64,000 nt of DNA from Rhodoferax ferrireducens (GTDB taxonomy: Bacteria > Pseudomonadota > Gammaproteobacteria > Burkholderiales > Burkholderiaceae_C), in the NCBI RefSeq assembly GCF_003347515.1, contig NZ_QEII01000273.1, forward strand, positions 1 through 64,000. Reading direction: 5' to 3'. Under the pieces are notes generated by a model. The model ran no database searches and was not told the DNA's origin. It saw nothing but the letters and a program-made list of their open reading frames with translations. Shown here piece by piece: positions 58,281 to 64,000 of the stretch. Within the stretch, counting starts at the first letter, position 1. Each line of letters begins with the position of its first letter. The position numbers were made by a program, and so were the translations under genes.

Positions 58281-59467
58281 TTAGTCTGGCCGGCCGCGAT
58301 ATCCTGCACTCTTGGCGCAAGTTCGTTTTCACGGGCGCAGGTTTGGGGCTGCTGATCGGCGTCACGCTGACTATGGCTGGCGTGTACCGCGGCATGGTGG
58401 ACGATGCCCGCGTGCTGCTGACCAATAGCCGGGCCGACCTTTGGGTGGTGCAGAAGGACACGCAGGGCCCGTATGCCGAATCTTCCAGCCTGCGCGATGA
58501 CTTGGTCCGGTCTGTTCTGGGCATGCCGGGTGTGGCGCGTGCCGCCAACGTGACCTATCTGACAATGCAGGTGCGACGCGAGTCCACAGACGTGCGTGCC
58601 ATGGTGGTGGGTGTTGAACCGGGTCAGCCCGGTGAGCCGGGCTACCTTATTGCGGGCCGCCACATGACACGAAACCATTACGAGGCCGTGGCCGACGTGA
58701 AGACGCGTTTTCGCGTGGGTGATCGGATCAGGATCCGACGTCATGAGTACAGTGTGGTTGGGCTGACGCAGCGCATGGTGTCATCCGGGGGCGACCCGAT
58801 GGTCTTTATCCCGCTGGCTGACGCTCAGGAGGCGCAGTTCCTGAAGGACAACGACGCCATTGTTAACGACAGAGCGCGTACCGCCGCCAACCCCGCATTG
58901 AATCGCCCGGGCGTGCCCGGCCTGCTGGAGGCCATTCAGGCCTCGCAGAGCAGCAACCACAACGTCAACGCCGTGCTGGTGCAAGTCCGGCCCGGCTTCG
59001 GACTCGATCAGGTGGCCGAACCCATCCGCCGCTGGAAGCACCTGCAAGTGTTCACACGCGCGCAAATGGAGGACATCCTGGTGGTCAAGCTGATAGCCAA
59101 CTCTGCCAAGCAGATTGGAATGTTCCTGGTGATCTTGGCCATTGTCAGCGCAGCCATCGTGGCCTTCATCATCTACACCATGACGCTTGGCAAGCTGCGC
59201 GAGATTGCCGTGCTCAAGCTCATCGGCACGCGCAGCAGCACCATTGCCAGCATGATCCTGCAGCAGGCCCTGGGCCTCGGGTTGATCGGCTTTGTCGTCG
59301 GCAAGGTTGCGGCGACTGTCTGGGCGCCGATATTTCCGAAATATGTGCTGTTGGAAACGGGAGACGCCGTGACGGGTTTTTTCGCCGTCATGGTCATCTG
59401 TGCGTTTGCCAGTACGCTCGCCATCCGCGTGGCACTGCGCGTTGACCCAGCGGCGGCCATTGGATAA
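58277..59467 (+). CDS. ABC transporter permease (DevC/MacB-like)
   Basis: 396 residues. It has one N-terminal membrane helix (about 17-37), a large periplasmic domain, and three C-terminal helices (about 275-300, 325-350, 365-385), the FtsX/MacB topology. RDILHSWRKFVFTGAGLGLLIGVTLTMAGVYRGM is typical of DevC proteins. It moves lipid-linked or hydrophobic substrates by a mechanotransmission mechanism in relatives. The start overlaps the fusion-protein gene by 4 bp. Confidence 0.88.
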   Translation: MISLAGRDILHSWRKFVFTGAGLGLLIGVTLTMAGVYRGMVDDARVLLTNSRADLWVVQKDTQGPYAESSSLRDDLVRSVLGMPGVARAANVTYLTMQVRRESTDVRAMVVGVEPGQPGEPGYLIAGRHMTRNHYEAVADVKTRFRVGDRIRIRRHEYSVVGLTQRMVSSGGDPMVFIPLADAQEAQFLKDNDAIVNDRARTAANPALNRPGVPGLLEAIQASQSSNHNVNAVLVQVRPGFGLDQVAEPIRRWKHLQVFTRAQMEDILVVKLIANSAKQIGMFLVILAIVSAAIVAFIIYTMTLGKLREIAVLKLIGTRSSTIASMILQQALGLGLIGFVVGKVAATVWAPIFPKYVLLETGDAVTGFFAVMVICAFASTLAIRVALRVDPAAAIG

Positions 59468-59476
59468 GAAGGCAAT

Positions 59477-60184
59477 ATGAGTGAACTTGGCATCCGCATC
59501 GAAGGTTTGAGCAAACGCTATGGGGAAGGCGACGCCATCGTGGATGCGCTCAAGGATGTGAACATGAGTGTCGCCCCGGGTGAGGTGGTCGGCCTGATCG
59601 GCCCGTCGGGTTCCGGCAAGAGCACGCTACTCAAGTGTCTGGGTGCCGTGATTGAACCCACCACCGGCCGCATGACGCTGGGCAGTGAAGTCATCTACGA
59701 CAACGGCTGGATTCTGCCGGACCTGCGCACCCTGCGGCGCGACCGCATAGGCTTTGTATTTCAGGCGCCCTACCTGATCCCGTTTCTGGATGTCACCGAC
59801 AATGTGGCGTTGCTGCCCATGCTGGCGGGTCAGTCCAACGCGAAAGCCCGTGAGCGCGCCCGCGAGCTGCTGGATGCGCTCGATGTGGGACACCGCGCCA
59901 AGGCCGATCCCTCACAGCTTTCGGGCGGCGAACAACAGCGCGTGTCGATTGCGCGGGCGCTGGCCAACCAGCCCCCCGTCATCCTCGCTGACGAGCCCAC
60001 AGCCCCGCTGGACAGTGAGCGCGCTCTGGGCGTGATGCGTATCCTCAACCAGATGGCGCAGCAGTACCGTACGGCCATCATTGTGGTCACGCACGACGAA
60101 AAAATAATTCCGACCTTCAAGCGTATCTATCACATCCGCGACGGACGCACCTTCGAGGAAGCCGGCCAGGGTCTGAGCCTGTAG
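59477..60184 (+). CDS. ABC transporter ATPase (DevA/LolD-like)
   Basis: 235 residues. Walker A is GPSGSGKST (42-50), the signature LSGGEQQR near 149-156, Walker B VILADEPTA near 170-178 and the switch His in VVTHDEK. The residue after DEPTA is Pro (DEPTAPLDSE) instead of the usual Asn of DEPTANLDS, a conservative oddity outside the catalytic positions. It lies 9 bases after the permease gene and powers that exporter. Confidence 0.92.
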   Translation: MSELGIRIEGLSKRYGEGDAIVDALKDVNMSVAPGEVVGLIGPSGSGKSTLLKCLGAVIEPTTGRMTLGSEVIYDNGWILPDLRTLRRDRIGFVFQAPYLIPFLDVTDNVALLPMLAGQSNAKARERARELLDALDVGHRAKADPSQLSGGEQQRVSIARALANQPPVILADEPTAPLDSERALGVMRILNQMAQQYRTAIIVVTHDEKIIPTFKRIYHIRDGRTFEEAGQGLSL

Positions 60185-60224
60185 CGTCCAGATTTCCACA
60201 CACCAAACTTTGAAAGAATACCGA

Positions 60225-60629
60225 ATGAACACCGACCGAATCCTCAAAGTCCTTGCTGTTGTGGCCATCGCCTTCGGCGCACTCACGGTCTTCAGCGGTG
60301 GTCGCGCACTGTTTGGCGACGTCGCGGCGCGCGCCAGCGTTGGCAACGCCGTGGGGTTTGTGCTGTGGTTCAACTTCTTCGCGGGTTTCGTCTATATGGT
60401 GACCGGCGCCGGGCTCTGGCAGGGTCGGCACTGGGCCAGCCGAGCGGCCAGCCTGCTGGCGCTGGCCACGGCCGTCGTGGCAGGCGCCTTTGGCCTTCAC
60501 ATCATGGGCGGCGGCGCCTACGAGATGCGCACCGTGGCAGCACTGGGGCTCAGGTTCGTATTCTGGGTGGTGGTGGCTGTCGTGGCGCTGCGCGCGTTGC
60601 GGCTGGCAAAAATACCGTGGCGCTCCTAG
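60225..60629 (+). CDS. Small membrane protein of unknown function
   Basis: 134 residues from ATG 60225 (MNTDRILKVLAVVAIAFGALTVFSGGRALFG). The in-frame TTG at 60210 is less likely. There are four hydrophobic segments (about 5-23, 40-62, 70-90, 105-128). No known domain is seen. It follows the ABC ATPase gene by 40 bases in the same direction, and could be an accessory of the exporter or only a neighbour. Confidence 0.7.
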   Translation: MNTDRILKVLAVVAIAFGALTVFSGGRALFGDVAARASVGNAVGFVLWFNFFAGFVYMVTGAGLWQGRHWASRAASLLALATAVVAGAFGLHIMGGGAYEMRTVAALGLRFVFWVVVAVVALRALRLAKIPWRS

Positions 60630-60638
60630 AATGTCAAT

Positions 60639-60971
60639 GTGAACTGGCTTCAAAAACTCCCCGGCTTCCAACAAACCCCTTATGGGTTTGAGTGGCGGCT
60701 GCTGCGCCTGATGCCGACGGTGTGCGCAGCAGGTACGCTGTTGCCTGGGCTGATGGCTGTTGTCGCGCGTTTCTTGATCACTGCGGGCAGTGCTGCGGAG
60801 TTGGCGCGACGCATTCAGCTATTTGATTTTGTGATGATCGGCTTGGTGATCTTTGTCTGGACCCTTGCTCTGACGGTGACCATTGGTTGTGTCATTGTGT
60901 GGCTCATGAAGGGCCCTGCCTACGTGGCCGATGGATACGATGTGTCGCATAGCGATGCACCAAAGGGTTGA
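60639..60971 (+). CDS. Small conserved membrane protein
   Basis: 110 residues, GTG start 60639 with a weak ribosome-binding site. Two or three hydrophobic segments are visible (about 24-50 and 65-93). The C-terminal IGCVIVWLMKGPAYVADGY fits a conserved short betaproteobacterial family, as far as I recall, without known function. It starts 9 bases after the previous small membrane protein. Confidence 0.65.
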   Translation: MNWLQKLPGFQQTPYGFEWRLLRLMPTVCAAGTLLPGLMAVVARFLITAGSAAELARRIQLFDFVMIGLVIFVWTLALTVTIGCVIVWLMKGPAYVADGYDVSHSDAPKG

Positions 60972-61062
60972 TCCCCTTACGCTCAAGCTGCCCGGCTTTT
61001 TTTGCCTAGCATTTGGGCTGATGCCTCCACTCGAACGTAGCTCGTCGCAGCCTCTCTGAAAC

Positions 61063-61188
61063 GTCAATACTCAGTGGGCGCCATGCTATTCCAGGCTTTG
61101 ATCGCTTCTGCAGCGGTCATCAGTGCTGGGCCGCCACATCGCCGCTGAAGATCCCGTTGCGCAGCATGGGAATGCTCGCGCAGCCCAT
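61063..61188 (-). pseudogene. Inverted, degenerate fragment of the OlsB-like acyltransferase gene
   Basis: Read on the minus strand, 61123-61188 encodes MGCASIPMLRNGIFSGDVAA, almost the same as MIGCASIPMLHNGIVSGDVAA in the intact gene downstream. The DNA alignment has few mismatches over about 60 bases. Beyond two stop codons, APTEY corresponds to APIEY of the intact gene, with the frame lost. The rest of the gap 60972-61330 holds no gene I can support. Confidence 0.75.
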
Positions 61189-61268
61189 CTTTTCCCAGCA
61201 AAGTCGCCGCAGTCAACCGACAGTTGCTCGTCACCCTTGCGCTGCGAGGTCCTCGTCATGTGTTTGCC

Positions 61269-61308
61269 TTGTCACGGAAATGCCATGAAGTTGCCATAGA
61301 GCCGTCAC
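61269..61308 (+). promoter_or_regulatory. Four tandem Pho-box-like half sites upstream of the OlsB-like gene
   Basis: The 7-mers TTGTCAC (61269), ATGCCAT (61280), TTGCCAT (61291) and CCGTCAC (61302) start exactly 11 bases apart with 4-base purine-rich spacers. PhoB binds 11-bp direct repeats of the type CTGTCAT plus four bases. The start codon is about 120 bases downstream. Confidence 0.65.
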
Positions 61309-61426
61309 CTTAATCCGCCAATATCAGAAAGTGCAGAAAAAAAAGAGCGTAACCATGTCTCAAGCTGATGCCGCCCGCTGGGCTCTTTTCAAGCTCGTTC
61401 GTCACAACCAACTCAAGGAGAAAGAA

Positions 61427-62275
61427 ATGAAAGAATTGCCTAACCCCACCTTCGCTTTGTCCCCCTTGTCCTTGCCCCGGGGGTTACTTCATCGATCTCA
61501 TTCACATCTCCATGATTCGAGTCAAGCCCCTGTCCTTAAGGCTGAGCGCGGTGGTCTCGTGGTTTCGTGGGCCAGACACGGTGACGAAGTCCGGCAGGCG
61601 CAGCGCCTGAGGTTCAAGGTCTTCGCCGAAGAGATGGGCGCTCGCCTGGACACGACTTCGCCCGGCCACGACGTTGATTTGTTTGACAACTACTGTGAAC
61701 ATCTTCTGGTGCGCGATGAAGCCACCAAGGCGGTGGTGGGGACGTACCGGCTTCTCACCCCAGCGCAGGCCAGACGCGTGGGCAGTACCTACAGCGATCT
61801 TGAATTTGATCTCACCCGCCTGCGCAGCCTGCGCGAGCGCATGGTCGAACTGGGGCGCAGCTGCGTACATCCTGACTACCGCCACGGCGGCGTGATCATG
61901 GCCTTGTGGGGCGCGCTGGCAGAGTTTATGGTGCGCAACAAGCTCGATACCATGATTGGCTGCGCGAGCATTCCCATGCTGCACAACGGGATCGTCAGCG
62001 GCGACGTGGCGGCCAGCATCTGGCACCAGCTCAAGGCAAGCCACCTGGCGCCCATTGAATACCATGTGCACCCGCGCCTGGCGCTACCTGTAGACCAATT
62101 GGACGGCAGCCTGGCGGTGGATCCTCCGGCCCTGATCAAAGGTTATCTGCGCCTGGGTGCCAAAGTTCTGGGCGCACCCGCCTGGGACCCGGATTTCAAT
62201 ACAGCCGATCTTCCCATGATGATGCGCATCAATGATTTGCCTCCGCGCTACCGCAAGCATTTCCTGGGGACCTGA
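61427..62275 (+). CDS. OlsB-like GNAT acyltransferase (ornithine lipid synthesis family)
   Basis: 282 residues from ATG 61427, with AAGGAG 8 bases upstream; the longer reading to 61331 has no such signal. The core (VRQAQRLRFKVFAEEMGA, DNYCEHLLVRD, VVGTYRLLTPAQA, MVELGRSCVHPDYRHGGVIMALWGALAEFM, GCASIPM) is the pattern of OlsB/hemolysin-like acyl-ACP transferases. OlsB makes lyso-ornithine lipid, a phosphorus-free membrane lipid formed under phosphate starvation. No olsA acyltransferase lies next to it. The Pho-box-like repeats upstream support this role. Confidence 0.75.
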   Translation: MKELPNPTFALSPLSLPRGLLHRSHSHLHDSSQAPVLKAERGGLVVSWARHGDEVRQAQRLRFKVFAEEMGARLDTTSPGHDVDLFDNYCEHLLVRDEATKAVVGTYRLLTPAQARRVGSTYSDLEFDLTRLRSLRERMVELGRSCVHPDYRHGGVIMALWGALAEFMVRNKLDTMIGCASIPMLHNGIVSGDVAASIWHQLKASHLAPIEYHVHPRLALPVDQLDGSLAVDPPALIKGYLRLGAKVLGAPAWDPDFNTADLPMMMRINDLPPRYRKHFLGT

Positions 62276-62358
62276 TGCGGGCGGACTTCGATGCCATGGG
62301 GCCGAGGCCCAACGCCTCGCCGCCTAACGCTGCCGATGGGACCACGGGATGTTGCTAT

Positions 62359-62376
62359 CTGTCACACGATTGACAT
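62359..62376 (+). promoter_or_regulatory. Pho-box-like element upstream of ppk
   Basis: CTGTCAC (62359-62365) and TTGACAT (62370-62376) are spaced 11 bases start to start, close to the PhoB consensus. The site is about 50 bases before the ppk start, where a PhoB-dependent promoter would be expected. Confidence 0.6.
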
Positions 62377-62428
62377 CAAATCCGTAAACAATCAGTCATT
62401 TGTTTGTAATAAATGAGTACGGCACGCC

Positions 62429-64000
62429 ATGTCTTCTATTCAAAGTCAGTCTAAATTGACTCAGAACTCTCCTAGTGTGGTGCTTCTCGATCGCGATCAC
62501 AGCATTCTTGCGTTCAACGAGAGAGTGCTTGACTGGGCCTACCGCAAGGACGTTCCGCTGCTGGAGCGCCTTCGTTACCTGTGTATTGTGTCCTCCAATC
62601 TGGATGAATTTTTCGAGGTTCGGGCCGAGCCCCATTTGGCAGCGAACCAGAACAGGGATGAGAAAGGTCCTTCTACGGTAGAGTCCTTCCAAAGGCTGGC
62701 GCACGCCGCGCATACTCTGGTCGGGCGTCAATACGCGCTGTACAACGATGAATTGATACCCGCGCTTGATGCGCAGGGCATCAGGATTGTGTCGCACGGC
62801 GAGCGCAACATCGCACAGCGGCGCTGGGTCAAGCTGTATTTCGAGCGCGAAGTTCGTCCGCTGTTGATTCCGGTTGGGCTGGATCCCTCACATCCGTTTC
62901 CCCAAGTTGCCAACAAATCGCTGAATTTCATCGTTCGCCTGGGCGGACGCGATGCTTTCGGGCGTGAAAACGAAATTGCCATTGTGAAGGTGCCGCGGGT
63001 TTTGCCGCGCATGATCCGCATGCCCGACAAAGTGTCTGGCGGCAGTAACTATTTCGTATCGCTGTCCAGCGTGATTCGTGCCCATCTGGCGGAGTTGTTT
63101 CCTGGCCGCGAAGTCGGGCAGTTTTCACAGTTTCGGGTGACCCGTCACTCGGATCTTGCTGTGGACGAAGACGATGTCAAGAATTTGCGTACCGCATTGC
63201 GCCTGGGACTGCAGCATCGCCATTTTGGCCAGGCAGTGCGGCTTGAGGTGTCGGCGGGTTGTTCTGACTACCTTTCCGCATTTTTGCTCAAACAGTTCGA
63301 GTTGCCGGAGCCGGCTTTGTACCGCGTCCCCGGTCCGGTCAATCTGGTTCGATTGACGCAATTGGTGGATTTGGTGGATGCGCCGCAGCTGTGTTTTCCC
63401 GTTTACAAGTCGTGTTATCCGACCCAATTGACGCCCGGTGTTTCCTTTTTTGAACAACTCAAACTGGGCGATGTCTTCATTCACCAGCCCTTTGAAAGTT
63501 TTGACGGCGTGCTGGCTTTTCTGCGCGAAGCGGTGAATGACCCGCAGGTGCTGGCGATCAAGCAAACCATCTACCGCACCGGCACTGATTCTGCGCTGAT
63601 GGAGTTGCTGCGCGAGGCTGTGCGGCATGGCAAGGAAGTGACCGTGGTGGTGGAGCTGAAGGCCCGTTTTGACGAAGAGGCCAACATCAACTGGGCTGAA
63701 ATGCTGGAGTCCATCGGTGCGCAGGTTTTGTACGGCGTTGTCGGACTGAAAACCCACGCCAAGATGATGCTCATCACGCGTCGGGAAGGCAAGCAGCTCA
63801 AACGCTACGCCCACCTGTCCACCGGCAATTACAACCCCCGCACGGCACGCCTGTATACCGACTGGAGCCACCTGACGGCCGACACGTTACTGACTGCCGA
63901 TGTGGAAAATGTGTTTGTCCATCTGGCCAGTCAGAGCCGCTTGCCAAAACTGAACCGGGTGCTCCTGGCACCGTTTTATCTGCACGCGAAGCTGATTGAC
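62429..64000 (+). CDS. ppk: Polyphosphate kinase 1, N-terminal part (runs off the window)
   Basis: The first 524 codons are present and the frame is open to the last base. It makes inorganic polyphosphate from ATP. The N-terminal domain has ILAFNERVLDWAYRKDVPLLERLRYLCIVSSNLDEFFEVR; the middle has HHPFESFDGVL-like IHQPFESFDGVLAFLREA, and the catalytic region has QTIYRTGTDS and VGLKTHAKMMLI with the phospho-accepting His. STGNYNPRTARLYTDW follows. The start ATG 62429 follows a Pho-box-like element. The remaining C-terminal third lies outside the window. Confidence 0.95.
   Translation, partial: MSSIQSQSKLTQNSPSVVLLDRDHSILAFNERVLDWAYRKDVPLLERLRYLCIVSSNLDEFFEVRAEPHLAANQNRDEKGPSTVESFQRLAHAAHTLVGRQYALYNDELIPALDAQGIRIVSHGERNIAQRRWVKLYFEREVRPLLIPVGLDPSHPFPQVANKSLNFIVRLGGRDAFGRENEIAIVKVPRVLPRMIRMPDKVSGGSNYFVSLSSVIRAHLAELFPGREVGQFSQFRVTRHSDLAVDEDDVKNLRTALRLGLQHRHFGQAVRLEVSAGCSDYLSAFLLKQFELPEPALYRVPGPVNLVRLTQLVDLVDAPQLCFPVYKSCYPTQLTPGVSFFEQLKLGDVFIHQPFESFDGVLAFLREAVNDPQVLAIKQTIYRTGTDSALMELLREAVRHGKEVTVVVELKARFDEEANINWAEMLESIGAQVLYGVVGLKTHAKMMLITRREGKQLKRYAHLSTGNYNPRTARLYTDWSHLTADTLLTADVENVFVHLASQSRLPKLNRVLLAPFYLHAKLID

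Noticed and set aside
60806-60845. Possible further repeat copy (GCATTCAGCTATTTGATTTTGTGAT region)
   Set aside because: Only the CAGCTATT block matches; the encoded residues fit the membrane protein itself and the other repeat blocks are absent.

Overview
The window looks like chromosome of a betaproteobacterium of the family Comamonadaceae, most like Rhodoferax or a close relative. The main reasons are the unbroken order rpsB-tsf-pyrH-frr-uppS-cdsA-dxr-rseP-bamA-skp-lpxD-fabZ-lpxA-lpxB-rnhB, the run carA-carB-greA-(DUF4149)/yhbY-rlmE-ftsH-folP-glmM, the moderately high GC content, and a short dispersed palindromic repeat that I associate with this family. The genus is an inference; no rRNA gene is present.

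Region 1 (1-9590) is accessory DNA. A broken IS66-type element (tnpA, tnpB, truncated tnpC) has its tnpA-side end exactly inside an ImmA/IrrE metallopeptidase gene. That gene is the last member seen of a tight minus-strand operon: AAA+ ATPase with a C-terminal helix-turn-helix, cytosolic subtilisin-like protease (S8), sigma-70-like protein, and an HTH-like partner. The set combines an ATPase switch, two proteases and a transcription factor and has the look of a defence or stress-response island; I cannot match it to a named system. The accessory DNA ends at a large serine recombinase whose start codon shares one CATG with the start codon of rimO, so rimO is probably the chromosomal boundary of an integrated element.

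Region 2 (9589-28437) holds rimO, tRNA-Leu(CAG), an RNase R without its usual N-terminal domain, and an SDR oxidoreductase. A five-gene signalling operon on the minus strand follows: PAS-GGDEF-EAL-REC protein, 69-residue protein, HDOD protein, histidine kinase, and response regulator with a degenerate HD-GYP domain. Its cyclase motif reads GGKEF while the EAL motifs look intact, so phosphodiesterase output or pure signalling is likelier than c-di-GMP synthesis. Then come NAD(P)HX repair, an MBL-fold hydrolase, a second HDOD protein, a DadA-like dehydrogenase and an amidase.

Region 3 (28614-55061) is the conserved core: translation factors, isoprenoid and phospholipid precursors, outer-membrane assembly, lipid A synthesis, carbamoyl phosphate synthesis and FtsH/FolP/GlmM. 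A good sigma-32-type promoter precedes ftsH and a structured leader precedes carA. Three members of the palindromic repeat lie inside genes here (lpxB, a SpoU methyltransferase, a DUF4149 gene), all read in the same frame, giving related peptides inside unrelated proteins.

Region 4 (55068-64000) has an acetyltransferase, an unknown protein, a TetR-controlled MFP/ABC (DevBCA-type) exporter with two small membrane proteins, an OlsB-like acyltransferase and the 5' part of ppk. Both of the last two have Pho-box-like 11-bp direct repeats upstream, suggesting a phosphate-starvation pair. An inverted degenerate fragment of the OlsB-like gene lies just upstream of it.
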